Source of the DNA: an uncultured Gammaproteobacteria bacterium
Lineage (GTDB): Bacteria; Pseudomonadota; Gammaproteobacteria; Nitrosococcales; Methylophagaceae
Direction: 5' to 3'
NCBI GenBank assembly: GCA_905479985.1
Contig: CAJQOM010000018.1
Location: 1-64,000, forward strand
DNA length: 64,000 bases
Positions 1 to 10,254 of this stretch are shown in pieces (within the stretch, counting starts at the first letter, position 1; each line of letters starts with the position of its first letter). The position numbers and the translations under genes were made by a program. The notes beneath the pieces were generated by a model that was given only the letters and a program-made list of their open reading frames with translations, did not search any database and was not told where the DNA came from.

Positions 1-72
1 CGTAGCTCATCTGGATAGAGCATCGGCCTTCTAAGCCGAGGGTAACAGGTTCGAGTCCTGTCGGGCGCACCA
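1..72 (+). tRNA. tRNA-Arg (anticodon UCU), 5' truncated by the window edge
   Basis: D-arm TAGCTCATCTGGATAGAGCA, anticodon arm CGGCCTTCTAAGCCG (anticodon TCT), T-arm AGGTTCGAGTCCT, acceptor CGGGCGC-A-CCA; first ~5 nt outside the window. Confidence 0.93.
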
Positions 73-176
73 TTTTCTCACCACGTTGTTAGTTTAAATG
101 GTTTTGGCTTCCTAGTCCCCTGTAGACAGGTTAGACTTATAAACATTCAAAATGTTTAAGGATTGACATAATTTCC

Positions 177-2114
177 ATGTTAAAAATGATCGATTTATCT
201 GCTATTTCGCACTGGTTTTTAACACGTCCCCGAAAGTCCAAACGTATTATTACGCTACTGGTCGATTTTATCGCGGTGATAACATCACTGTGGCTAGCTT
301 TCTCGCTCCGCTATAGCACACTTTATCAACCGCCTACCGAGCAGTTATGGGTATTTCTATTAGCACCCATTATCGCGACTCCCATATTTATTAAATTCGG
401 CTTGTATCGTGCGATTATCCGCTACTTAGGTATGCGGGCAATATGGACAGTGGTACAGGCTATTTCCCTATATATTATCGTTTTTGCGGTTATTGTTTTA
501 TTGGCTGGATCGGACTTGGCAGGTGTCGTACCAAGAACAGTTTATGGTATTAACCTTCTGATATTACTGGTTTTTATTGGCGGCAGCCGCCTTATCGCTC
601 GCTGGTGGTTTTCTCAATATAATGACAGCGGCTCTGGCCTAGCATCACAACACTTTCGAGCTTCCCCTATCCTTATTTATGGTGCAGGTGATGCTGGGGC
701 TCAACTTGCCGTCGCGCTGAGAATGGCGGGGCAATTGAGGCCGGTTGCCTATATTGATGATGATGAGAGCCTTATCGGTCAACAAGTTGGCGGTTTAACC
801 GTTTATCCCTTTGTTAAGTTGACTGACTTGATAGAAAAGTATCATGTTATTGAGGTGTTATTGGCAATACCATCAGTATCGAGAAGTCAGCGTAACGCAA
901 TCATTCAGCGGTTAGAACCTTTTCCTGTTCATGTCAGAACATTACCAAGTTTGAATGATCTGACCAGCGGGACGGTTCGGGTTACAGATGTGCAAGAAGT
1001 TGATATAGCAGATTTGTTGGGCCGGGATCAGGTTCAAGCTATCGATGATTTACTGAGTGCCAATATTACCCAGAAAGTAGTGATGGTGACAGGTGCTGGG
1101 GGCTCGATCGGATCAGAACTTTGTCGGCAAATTGTTAAACTACAACCAACGGCGCTTGTCTTATTGGAGCTAAATGAGTTTAATTTATATCGTATCGAAC
1201 AAGAATTAAAAAGCTTAGCGACCGAGGCAATTTCGATAGTTGCCATTCTTGGTTCAGTGGTCAATCAGCAAAGAATAGAAGCGGTCTGTAGGCGCTTTAA
1301 AATCAATACAATATACCATGCCGCGGCCTATAAGCATGTACCTATGGTAGAACATAACACGGGTGAAGGCATTCAAAATAATGTGTTTGGAACACTCAAT
1401 TGTGCTAAAGCAGCTATTGCATCAGATGTTGAAACATTCGTTTTAATTTCAACAGATAAAGCTGTTAGACCGACGAATACGATGGGGGCGACTAAGCGGC
1501 TAGCAGAGTTGCTGTTACAAGCACTAGCACAAGACGCGATGCTGAAAGCCAAGACTCGCTTCACTATGGTTCGCTTCGGCAATGTGTTGGGTTCTTCAGG
1601 CTCTGTTGTGCCATTATTCAGGCAACAAATTGCTAACGGTGGGCCCATTACAGTGACCGATTCGAGGATCATTCGCTATTTCATGACGATCCCAGAAGCT
1701 GCAGAGTTAGTGATTCAGGCTGGGGCAATGGGTGAAGGCGGTGATGTTTTTGTACTTGATATGGGTGAGCCTGTCCGAATTGTAGATATGGCGAAACGTA
1801 TGATTCATCTGAGTGGCCATCAAGAAAAAGATGCGGATAATCCAGACGGCGACATCGAAATTACCTACACGGGGTTAAGGCCGGGTGAGAAGCTGTATGA
1901 AGAGTTATTGATAGGAGATAAAGTGTCTGAGACTGAGCACCAGAAAATTATGCGAGCTCAGGAATTAATTATTTCTTGGACAGACTTACAAGTCGTCTTG
2001 GCAAAGCTAACAGAGGCGAATGAACAAGGCGATTGCCAAGGGATAAGACAGGTGTTGACCGATACTATTGATGGCTTTGAACCTCAATGCGGCGTTGAAG
2101 ATTGGCTGAAATAA
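177..2114 (+). CDS. Membrane-anchored nucleoside-diphosphate-sugar 4,6-dehydratase (WbpM/PglF/CapD type)
   Basis: N-terminal TM segments, two Rossmann motifs (GAGDAGAQ, GAGGSIGSELCRQ), STDKAVRPTNTMGATKR with MxxxK in place of YxxxK. Confidence 0.92.
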   Translation: MLKMIDLSAISHWFLTRPRKSKRIITLLVDFIAVITSLWLAFSLRYSTLYQPPTEQLWVFLLAPIIATPIFIKFGLYRAIIRYLGMRAIWTVVQAISLYIIVFAVIVLLAGSDLAGVVPRTVYGINLLILLVFIGGSRLIARWWFSQYNDSGSGLASQHFRASPILIYGAGDAGAQLAVALRMAGQLRPVAYIDDDESLIGQQVGGLTVYPFVKLTDLIEKYHVIEVLLAIPSVSRSQRNAIIQRLEPFPVHVRTLPSLNDLTSGTVRVTDVQEVDIADLLGRDQVQAIDDLLSANITQKVVMVTGAGGSIGSELCRQIVKLQPTALVLLELNEFNLYRIEQELKSLATEAISIVAILGSVVNQQRIEAVCRRFKINTIYHAAAYKHVPMVEHNTGEGIQNNVFGTLNCAKAAIASDVETFVLISTDKAVRPTNTMGATKRLAELLLQALAQDAMLKAKTRFTMVRFGNVLGSSGSVVPLFRQQIANGGPITVTDSRIIRYFMTIPEAAELVIQAGAMGEGGDVFVLDMGEPVRIVDMAKRMIHLSGHQEKDADNPDGDIEITYTGLRPGEKLYEELLIGDKVSETEHQKIMRAQELIISWTDLQVVLAKLTEANEQGDCQGIRQVLTDTIDGFEPQCGVEDWLK

Positions 2115-2207
2115 CAAGTTAATCAAAGTGTGATGAGAATTTGTTAAATCACTTCACATAACCCTGTATAATTTGGCAATCACTAAATATTGGGCAGGGT
2201 CGTTGTT

Positions 2208-4088
2208 GTGTGTGGAATAGTCGGTGGCATTGCAGAAAGGAATTTAACCCCTATTTTATTAGAGGGTTTGAGGCGGCTAGAGTATCGGGGTTATGATTCT
2301 TCTGGTATTGCATTATTGAATACGGAATCGAGTATTCAACGTGTTAGAGCGTTAGGAAAAATTAAGGCGTTAGAACAAAAAATAGCTGATGAAACAATCC
2401 CTTTTACAGGTAATATCGGCATAGCCCATACACGCTGGGCTACCCATGGTGCCCCAGCTGAAAATAATGCTCACCCTCATATCTGTAATGGTAATGTGGC
2501 TATTGTCCATAATGGCATTATCGAAAACTACGAATTGCTAAAGCAAGAACAGTTGGCCAATAACTATCAGTTTACGTCTGAAACTGATACCGAAGTCGTC
2601 GCCCACGAAGTGCATTATCAATTGCAATCGCATGACGCTTTATTTGATGCGGTTAAAGCAGCCATCAAACGTTTCGATGGCGCTTATGCATTAGGTGTCA
2701 TCTCAACCAATGAACCAAATACACTCATAGCTGCACGGAAAGGGTCTCCTCTCGTCATTGGCGTGGGAATCGGCGAACATTTTATTGCATCCGATGTCTC
2801 AGCATTGCTTCCCGTGACGCGTCGTTTTATTTTCCTTGAAGATGGTGATATTGCGGTTATCACAAAAGATAATCTGAATATTTTCGATGTGTCTGGTGAA
2901 CCTGTTACCAGAGAAGAAAAAGAGTCGAACCTCTCTGTTGAAAGCGTTGAGCTGGGTCAACATCGCCACTACATGCATAAAGAAATTTATGAGCAACCAC
3001 AGGCGGTTATAGACACCTTAGTTAGTAGGATTCAACAGGATAAGGTCATCCCATCTAGTTTTGGTCAAGATGCCGAGGCTGTCTTCAAGCAAATAGAGGC
3101 AGTACAAATTATTGCTTGTGGCACCAGTTATCATGCTGGTATGGTCGCAAAGTATTGGTTTGAAGATATATGTCAATTGCCATGCCAAGTAGAAGTAGCG
3201 AGTGAATATCGTTATCGAAACCCAGTTATTCAAAATAAAACGTTATTCATCACACTCAGTCAATCAGGTGAAACGGCTGATACGCTGGCAGCACTTCAAA
3301 AAGTCATGCAGATGCGAAATGAAATGGTATCAACGCAGTCGCAAGTTGATGTTTTAATACCGACATTGGCAATTTGCAATGTGGCAGAAAGTAGCTTAAC
3401 GAGGGAATCAGACTTTGTTTGTTTAACCCATGCAGGCCCTGAAATAGGCGTTGCTTCAACGAAAGCATTTACTACCCAATTGGTTGTGTTGGCTGTGCTA
3501 GTGACCACAATAAGTCGAGTAAAAGAAAGGGTTGATGCCACACGTGAAAAAGCGATTGTGGCCGGTCTCCAGCAGTTACCTTCACTGATTACGAAAGTAT
3601 TATCACATGAAGATATCATTGAAAAAATTGCCGAAGATTTTTCAGATAAACAGCACGCCTTATTTTTAGGCCGAGGCACCATGTACCCGATCGCTATGGA
3701 AGGGGCGTTGAAACTCAAAGAGATCAGCTATATCCATGCTGAAGCATACCCCGCTGGAGAATTAAAGCACGGTCCATTAGCGTTAATTGATGAAAATATG
3801 CCTGTCATCGCGATTGCGCCCCATGATGACTTGTTAGAAAAATTAAAGTCGAACTTACAAGAAGTAAAAGCCCGTGGAGGTCAAATGATCATCTTTGAAG
3901 ATGAACATTCTGATATCGAGCCACAAGAAGGGATGCAAGTTATCAAAGCAACAACGAATGTGGGCCGTATCACGGCACCTATTGTTTTTAATATTGCACT
4001 GCAGTTATTAAGCTATCATGTCGCTTTAATTAAGGGGACTGATGTTGATCAGCCGAGAAATTTGGCGAAATCTGTGACGGTAGAGTAG
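2208..4088 (+). CDS. glmS: Glutamine--fructose-6-phosphate aminotransferase (isomerizing)
   Basis: CGIVGGIAERN N-terminal Cys, RRLEYRGYDSSGIA, two SIS domains, C-terminal DQPRNLAKSVTVE; GTG start at 2208 puts Cys at position 2 (track ORF starts at 2190). Confidence 0.95.
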   Translation: MCGIVGGIAERNLTPILLEGLRRLEYRGYDSSGIALLNTESSIQRVRALGKIKALEQKIADETIPFTGNIGIAHTRWATHGAPAENNAHPHICNGNVAIVHNGIIENYELLKQEQLANNYQFTSETDTEVVAHEVHYQLQSHDALFDAVKAAIKRFDGAYALGVISTNEPNTLIAARKGSPLVIGVGIGEHFIASDVSALLPVTRRFIFLEDGDIAVITKDNLNIFDVSGEPVTREEKESNLSVESVELGQHRHYMHKEIYEQPQAVIDTLVSRIQQDKVIPSSFGQDAEAVFKQIEAVQIIACGTSYHAGMVAKYWFEDICQLPCQVEVASEYRYRNPVIQNKTLFITLSQSGETADTLAALQKVMQMRNEMVSTQSQVDVLIPTLAICNVAESSLTRESDFVCLTHAGPEIGVASTKAFTTQLVVLAVLVTTISRVKERVDATREKAIVAGLQQLPSLITKVLSHEDIIEKIAEDFSDKQHALFLGRGTMYPIAMEGALKLKEISYIHAEAYPAGELKHGPLALIDENMPVIAIAPHDDLLEKLKSNLQEVKARGGQMIIFEDEHSDIEPQEGMQVIKATTNVGRITAPIVFNIALQLLSYHVALIKGTDVDQPRNLAKSVTVE

Positions 4089-4098
4089 GGTATAAATC

Positions 4099-5280
4099 AT
4101 GCTTTCATTGATAGGTCGTTCAAAAGAGTTATTTGACGAAGATATCTCTAGCAATAGAACCGAATTGTTAGCTAAAGTATCGTCCTCTAAATTCTTAGTA
4201 CTAGGTGCCGCAGGTTCTATAGGGCAAGCAGTAACAAAAGAAATATTTAGTCGCAACCCACAAAAACTTCATATAGTTGATATTAGTGAAAATAATATGG
4301 TGGAGTTAGTAAGAGACATCAGAAGTAATTATGGCTATATAGAAGGTGACTTTCAGACTTTTGCATTAGATATTGGGTCAGTTGAATATGATGCTTTTAT
4401 TGAAGCAGATGGTGAGTATGATTACGTATTAAATCTATCGGCTCTTAAACATGTCCGAAGTGAAAAAGATCCATACACTTTAATGAGGATGGTAGATGTT
4501 AATATTTTTAATACCGAAAAAACGATAAAACAATCTATTAAAAGTGGTGTCAAAAAGTACTTTTGTGTTTCAACGGATAAAGCCGCTAATCCAGCTAATA
4601 TGATGGGGGCATCAAAGAGGATTATGGAAATGTTTCTAATGCGCCAAAGTCAGTATATTTCTATATCAACGGCTCGGTTTGCTAATGTCGCTTTTTCTGA
4701 CGGCTCTTTATTGCATAGTTTTAATCAACGAATCCAAAAAAGACAACCAATCGTAGCCCCAAACGATATTAAACGTTATTTTGTAACGCCAAAAGAGTCT
4801 GGGGAGCTATGCTTAATGAGTTGTGTTTTTGGGGAGAATGGTGATATTTTCTTTCCAAAACTGAGTGAAAAGTTGCATCTAATTTCATTTGCGGACATTG
4901 CTACCAAGTATATAAAACAACAAGGTTTTGAGCCGTATATTTGCGATTCGGAAGAAGAGGCTCGGCAATATGCAGCTTCAATGACATCTAATGATAAATG
5001 GCCTTGTCTATTTACAAAAAGTACGACGACAGGTGAAAAGGATTTCGAGGAGTTTTTCACTGCTAGTGAAGTGCTTGATATGGACAGGTTTTTAAGTCTA
5101 GGTATCATTAAAAGTACGATGGAATATAGCGAAGCAGATTTAACCTTTTTCGAAAAAGAAATCAGCCGACTTAAATCAGAAAAAAAATGGACTAAACAAG
5201 AAATAGTGAGACTGTTTTTCCATTTGTTGCCAGAGTTTGCTCATAAAGAAACCGGTATGTATTTAGATAGTAAAATGTAA
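4099..5280 (+). CDS. Soluble NDP-sugar 4,6-dehydratase (LegB-like SDR)
   Basis: VLGAAGSIGQAV Rossmann, STDKAANPANMMGASKR motif; adjacent to NeuB/NeuC-type genes. Confidence 0.75.
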   Translation: MLSLIGRSKELFDEDISSNRTELLAKVSSSKFLVLGAAGSIGQAVTKEIFSRNPQKLHIVDISENNMVELVRDIRSNYGYIEGDFQTFALDIGSVEYDAFIEADGEYDYVLNLSALKHVRSEKDPYTLMRMVDVNIFNTEKTIKQSIKSGVKKYFCVSTDKAANPANMMGASKRIMEMFLMRQSQYISISTARFANVAFSDGSLLHSFNQRIQKRQPIVAPNDIKRYFVTPKESGELCLMSCVFGENGDIFFPKLSEKLHLISFADIATKYIKQQGFEPYICDSEEEARQYAASMTSNDKWPCLFTKSTTTGEKDFEEFFTASEVLDMDRFLSLGIIKSTMEYSEADLTFFEKEISRLKSEKKWTKQEIVRLFFHLLPEFAHKETGMYLDSKM

Positions 5281-5441
5281 TAGGATTTATTATATAATCT
5301 AACGTCAAGCTCGCAAAGTAACTCGATAATTATTAGTTATATGAGCATCGTTAACCTTCTTTAAAGAGTAAAAGGCTAATTAATCTTGTTGAACGATGAG
5401 CTCGATTCCCTACTGTTTTGTTATCAAGTTTAAGTCCACTG

Positions 5442-6449
5442 ATGAACAAAAAAATCTTTATTATTGCCGAGGCCGGTGTTAATCACAATGGCAGCATAGA
5501 AACCGCCAAAGAGCTAATTAAAGTGGCCGCGGAAGCGGGTGCTGACGCGGTAAAATTCCAGACATTTAAAGCAGAAAACTTGGTGACTAAAACTGCAAAA
5601 AAAGCAGAATACCAACTGAAAAATCAAAGCGGCAATGATTCTCAGTATGAGATGTTGAAAAAGTTGGAGATTGATGTCGCGGCGCATGAAGAGTTAATGG
5701 CATATTGCCAGCAGTATAAAATCTTATTTCTTTCCACACCTTTTGATTTAGAGAGTATTACTTTACTGGATAGCCTTGGTTTAGGAATTTTCAAAGTGCC
5801 TAGTGGTGAGATAACAAACTTACCTTATTTGCGAAAAATAGGGGCGTTAGGTAAAGACGTCATACTTTCAACAGGGATGTCAGGTTTAAGCGAAATAGAG
5901 GATGCGTTACAAGTATTAATATCTGCTGGAACAGCTAAACAAAAAATCACAGTATTGCATGCTAATACTGAATACCCAACGCCCATGAGAGACGTTAACC
6001 TTCGGGCAATGAAGACCATAGCAGATGAATTTGATGTGGACGTAGGCTATTCTGATCATACTTTGGGGATTGAAGTAGATATAGCGGCCGTGGCAATGGG
6101 CGCGAAAGTAATAGAAAAACATTTCACCTTGGACCAAAATATGGTGGGGCCAGATCATAAATCAAGTCTCGAGCCAGATGAACTTAAGGCGATGGTGAAA
6201 GGAATTAGAAATATAGAGCAAGCATTAGGTAGCCATATCAAGGCACCTAGTGAGAGCGAGTTTAAGAATATTCAGTCTGTCAGAAAAAGTATCGTTGCAA
6301 AAATAACAATCTCACAGGGCGAACTATTAACCGAAAACAACTTAACGGTAAAACGGCCTGCTGGTGGCGTCAGCCCAATGCTTTGGGATATGGCTATTGG
6401 CCAACATGCTCAAAGGGACTATCAAGAAGATGAGCAAATAGAGCTATGA
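5442..6449 (+). CDS. neuB: N-acetylneuraminate/legionaminate synthase (NeuB family, SAF domain)
   Basis: IIAEAGVNHNGS, DAVKFQTFKAE, VGYSDHTLG, KVIEKHFTLD, C-terminal SAF-like region; ATG 5442 gives the canonical N terminus. Confidence 0.92.
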   Translation: MNKKIFIIAEAGVNHNGSIETAKELIKVAAEAGADAVKFQTFKAENLVTKTAKKAEYQLKNQSGNDSQYEMLKKLEIDVAAHEELMAYCQQYKILFLSTPFDLESITLLDSLGLGIFKVPSGEITNLPYLRKIGALGKDVILSTGMSGLSEIEDALQVLISAGTAKQKITVLHANTEYPTPMRDVNLRAMKTIADEFDVDVGYSDHTLGIEVDIAAVAMGAKVIEKHFTLDQNMVGPDHKSSLEPDELKAMVKGIRNIEQALGSHIKAPSESEFKNIQSVRKSIVAKITISQGELLTENNLTVKRPAGGVSPMLWDMAIGQHAQRDYQEDEQIEL

Positions 6450-7588
6450 GTAAAAGCATTTGCGTTGTCACGGGGAGTCGAGCAGAATATGGCTTATTTT
6501 ATCCGGTCTTAAGAAAAATTCAAGCGTCTGAATATTTGAAGTTACAAATTATTGCCACGACAATGCATTTGTCAGAAGACTTTGGACTTACTTATAAGCA
6601 GATCGAGTTTGACGGCTTTCACATTGATGAAAAAATAGATAATTTACTCGCATCAAACTCGAAAGCAGCGATCACTAAATCAACTGGTTTAGCGATAATT
6701 TTACTTTCCGATGCATATAGTCGCCTAAAACCAGATGCGGTTCTGTTGCTAGGCGATCGTTTTGAAACACATGCAGCAGCGACTGCCGCTATGTTAATGA
6801 ATATTCCGATTGCCCATATTCATGGTGGAGAGACTTCTGAAGGTGCTGTTGATGAACAAATAAGGCATGCGATTACAAAAATGTCTTATTTACATTTCAC
6901 TTCAACAGAAGAGTATCGTCAGAGAGTCATTCAAATGGGTGAATCGCCCGAAAGAGTCCTTTATACGGGGGCGCCCGGGATAGATAATATTCTGCATGGA
7001 GCCTTACTAGGAAAAAGAGAATTAGAAGAGGCTATACAGTGGTCATTTTCAGAACCTACCGCGTTGATAACAATTCATTCTGAAACGTTAGTCGATGTTG
7101 ACCTGGAGGTTCAAATTAAAGCGTTCTTGGCAGAAATTGCTAAGTCTAAACTTAATGTGTTGTTTACCTATGCTAATGCCGATGATGGCGGTAAGGTTAT
7201 TAACCGAGAAATAGAAGCTTTTGTTGCACAGAATAAAATGAAGTACAAAGTGGAAAAAAGCTTAGGCCAGTTGAAGTACCTATCTGCAATAAAGTATGTC
7301 GATGTGTTGGTGGGTAATACATCGAGCGGAATAATTGAAGCGGCAAGTTTTAAAAAACCTGTCGTCAATGTAGGAGGCAGGCAACAAGGTAGATTGCAAA
7401 GTGGTAATGTTATTAATTGTGAGGTCGATGACGTGTCAGAAGCAATATCAACAGCATTGTCTTCTGAGTTTATCGAACGATGCTTAAGTATTGAAAATAG
7501 GTATGGGAATGGAACAGCTGCTGGAAAAATCGTTTCAGAGCTTGAATCTCACCAATTAAAAAATATCAAAAGGTTTCATAATTTATGA
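6446..7588 (+). CDS. neuC: Hydrolysing UDP-sugar 2-epimerase (NeuC/LegG family)
   Basis: VVTGSRAEYGLFYPVL, LLGDRFETHAAA, HIHGGETSEGAVDEQIRHAITK, VGNTSSGIIEA. Confidence 0.92.
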   Translation: MSKSICVVTGSRAEYGLFYPVLRKIQASEYLKLQIIATTMHLSEDFGLTYKQIEFDGFHIDEKIDNLLASNSKAAITKSTGLAIILLSDAYSRLKPDAVLLLGDRFETHAAATAAMLMNIPIAHIHGGETSEGAVDEQIRHAITKMSYLHFTSTEEYRQRVIQMGESPERVLYTGAPGIDNILHGALLGKRELEEAIQWSFSEPTALITIHSETLVDVDLEVQIKAFLAEIAKSKLNVLFTYANADDGGKVINREIEAFVAQNKMKYKVEKSLGQLKYLSAIKYVDVLVGNTSSGIIEAASFKKPVVNVGGRQQGRLQSGNVINCEVDDVSEAISTALSSEFIERCLSIENRYGNGTAAGKIVSELESHQLKNIKRFHNL

Positions 7589-8631
7589 TGGATCTTGAAA
7601 AGCTTAAATTAACGAAAGATTCTACCATCAGGGAAGCCTTGGAAATTATTGATAACGGTGCCATAAAAATTGCCGTGATAGTGAGTGAAGGTGGAAAGCT
7701 AGTTGGCACATTAACCGATGGCGATATTCGGCGAGGAATTATCAAAGGTCGCTCATTAGAAAGTAATATCGATGGCCTGTACTGTGGAAACCCAATCACA
7801 GCAAATACTCATCAAAGTAAAAAAGAAATTATAAAGATATGTAACGAGCATAATATTCTTCAAGTGCCAATTGTTGATCAAAATGAACAGCTGGTGGCGA
7901 TTGAGGTGCTTGACGAGTTATTAGTATTGCCAAAATACAATAATAAGGTGGTTCTTATGGTAGGAGGTTTAGGCACCCGACTAATGCCACTGACAGAAAA
8001 TACGCCTAAACCAATGTTGCAAGTCGGAAGTAAACCTATCCTCCAGACGATTGTAGAAAAATTTGCGAGTTACGGATTTAACAATATCACGATGTGTGTG
8101 AATTATAAATCCGATGTAATTCAGGAGTACTTTGGCGATGGTGCAAATTTCGGCGTGAATATTGACTACTTAACAGAAGAAAATCGTTTAGGAACTGCTG
8201 GTGCGTTGAGTTTACTCACGAGTGAGCCAGAAATACCCTTTTTTGTGATGAACGGTGATTTGCTGACCAATGTTAATTTCGAACACTTATTAGAGTTCCA
8301 TCAAAGTAATAATGCTACAGCGACAATGTGTGTTCGTGAATATGATTTTCAAGTGCCTTACGGTGTGGTGAACCTGGACGATGGAATAATCACATCGATA
8401 GAAGAAAAGCCTGTCCAAAAGTTTTTTGTAAGTGCTGGCATTTACATGTTGGAACCATCTTGCCTAAGTCATATTCCCCAGAATGAATTTTTTGATATGC
8501 CGACTTTATTTACAAAATTAATTGAGTTAGGAGAAGTCACAACATCATTCCCCTTACGGGAGTACTGGTTAGATATTGGTAGGATAGAAGAGTATGAAAA
8601 GGCCAATAGTGAGTTTAGGAATGTCTTCTAA
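7585..8631 (+). CDS. Nucleotidyltransferase with tandem CBS domains (PtmE-like)
   Basis: N-terminal CBS pair (VGTLTDGDIRRGI; QVPIVDQNEQLVAIE) then GGLGTRLMPLTENTPKPMLQVGSKPIL. Confidence 0.88.
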   Translation: MMDLEKLKLTKDSTIREALEIIDNGAIKIAVIVSEGGKLVGTLTDGDIRRGIIKGRSLESNIDGLYCGNPITANTHQSKKEIIKICNEHNILQVPIVDQNEQLVAIEVLDELLVLPKYNNKVVLMVGGLGTRLMPLTENTPKPMLQVGSKPILQTIVEKFASYGFNNITMCVNYKSDVIQEYFGDGANFGVNIDYLTEENRLGTAGALSLLTSEPEIPFFVMNGDLLTNVNFEHLLEFHQSNNATATMCVREYDFQVPYGVVNLDDGIITSIEEKPVQKFFVSAGIYMLEPSCLSHIPQNEFFDMPTLFTKLIELGEVTTSFPLREYWLDIGRIEEYEKANSEFRNVF

Positions 8632-9543
8632 GTGAAAGTGTTGGTACTGGGCTATGGCTCAATAGGTCGAAGACATGTAGAAGTGCTGCAGTCTATCGAC
8701 AGTAATATTATTGTAGATATTGTTACCGGGCAACGTGTTGATGAATTAAAAGTATACTCGACGCTTCAAATAGTTAAAAACCTAAATGAATATGACTATT
8801 TTGTTATCGCGAGTGAAACAGCAAAACATTTTGAGCAATTAAAGTATATTTGTTCGAGAGTCACTGGAAAAAAAATACTGGTTGAAAAACCGTTGTTTGA
8901 TAAAGCATATGATAAGTTTAATTTAAACAACACTGTCTTTGCTGCTTATAACCTGAGGTTTCACCCAGTAGTTCAACATGTAAAAGAGCTAATAAAACAA
9001 GAACAAGCCTATTATGCTAATGTCATTTGCGGACAATATCTGCCGACATGGCGCCCCAATCGAGATTATCGAACAAGCTATAGTGCTGATATTCAGCAAG
9101 GTGGTGGTGTATTAAGAGATCTGAGTCATGAATTAGATTACGCAGCTTGGTTATTTGGCGATATAGTTGAAATAAAAGCCATTAATACAAGAATCAGTGA
9201 TCTTGAAATTAATTCAGATGATATCTTTGCTGCCACCGCGGTGTCAGAAAATAAAACAATTATGAATATATCCGTCGACTATATTAGTAAAGTGCCTATT
9301 AGAAAAATGATGATTCACACTAAAGAACGCACGATTGAAGCGGATATGATTCAAAATACCGTCGTAAGTCATGATAAGAAAGGAAATAAAGAGGTCTTTG
9401 ATTTTGGGATAATAGATCGAAACCTGACCTATCAAAGCATGCATAAAGCCGTTTTATCTGAAGATGGCAATGTATTATGTACCTATGATGATGCAGAAAA
9501 AACAACGCTGCTTATTGATCAAGTTTCTTTTGCGACGTTATAA
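8632..9543 (+). CDS. Gfo/Idh/MocA family oxidoreductase
   Basis: VLGYGSIGRRHVEVL N terminus, VEKPLF motif, GGGVLRDLSHELDYAAWLFG. Confidence 0.85.
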   Translation: MKVLVLGYGSIGRRHVEVLQSIDSNIIVDIVTGQRVDELKVYSTLQIVKNLNEYDYFVIASETAKHFEQLKYICSRVTGKKILVEKPLFDKAYDKFNLNNTVFAAYNLRFHPVVQHVKELIKQEQAYYANVICGQYLPTWRPNRDYRTSYSADIQQGGGVLRDLSHELDYAAWLFGDIVEIKAINTRISDLEINSDDIFAATAVSENKTIMNISVDYISKVPIRKMMIHTKERTIEADMIQNTVVSHDKKGNKEVFDFGIIDRNLTYQSMHKAVLSEDGNVLCTYDDAEKTTLLIDQVSFATL

Positions 9544-9546
9544 ATA

Positions 9547-10254
9547 ATGGCATATAAAGTTTTATGTACTATCTGTGCAAGAGGCGGCTCCAAAGGCGTC
9601 AAAAATAAGAATATTAAGTTAATAAATGGTAAACCATTAATTGTTTATACGATTGAACAAGCGATTGAGAGCGGGTTATTCGAGCATATAGTTATTAGTA
9701 CAGATTCAGATGAAATTGCTGCTATAGCCATGTCACATGGCGCTGAAGTTTTTTTTAAAAGATCAGCCGAGATGGCAAGCGATACAGCAGGAAAGCTAGA
9801 TGTCATACAAGATGCTTTTATGAGAAGTGAAGCGCATTATCAAGAGCAGTTCGATTATTTGATTGACCTTGATGCAACATCACCTCTCAGGCATAAAGAA
9901 GATATTACTAATGCCTTTGAGTTATTGATAAAAAATAGCCATAGTAATGTCATAACTGCGATGCCAAGTAGAAGAAGCCCCTATTTTAATCTAGTCGAAG
10001 TGGATAATGGGAAGGTGAGCCTATCAAAACAAGCTGATAAAAAGGTGGTCAGGAGGCAAGATAGTCCCGAGACATTTGATATGAATGCCTCTATTTATAT
10101 TTGGGATAGAAAAACAATTCTCGCTGAAAAAGCATTGTTTCTGGATAATACCGGCTTGTATGTCATGCCCGAGGAACGTTCTATTGATATTGATTCTGAA
10201 TTAGACTACAAAATCGTTGAATTGATGATGAAGGAAAAAAATGCTTCAAAATAA
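9547..10254 (+). CDS. CMP-nonulosonate cytidylyltransferase (NeuA/LegF/PtmB family)
   Basis: CARGGSKGVKNKNIK, STDSDEIA, DLDATSPLR. Confidence 0.9.
   Translation: MAYKVLCTICARGGSKGVKNKNIKLINGKPLIVYTIEQAIESGLFEHIVISTDSDEIAAIAMSHGAEVFFKRSAEMASDTAGKLDVIQDAFMRSEAHYQEQFDYLIDLDATSPLRHKEDITNAFELLIKNSHSNVITAMPSRRSPYFNLVEVDNGKVSLSKQADKKVVRRQDSPETFDMNASIYIWDRKTILAEKALFLDNTGLYVMPEERSIDIDSELDYKIVELMMKEKNASK

Noticed and set aside
1034-1672. Antisense ORFs inside the first dehydratase, and similar antisense/out-of-frame ORFs of 60-140 aa throughout (e.g. 3296-3718, 33904-34278, 57105-57512)
   Set aside because: They overlap clearly coding genes on the other strand or frame, lack recognisable domains or plausible starts, and look like shadow ORFs
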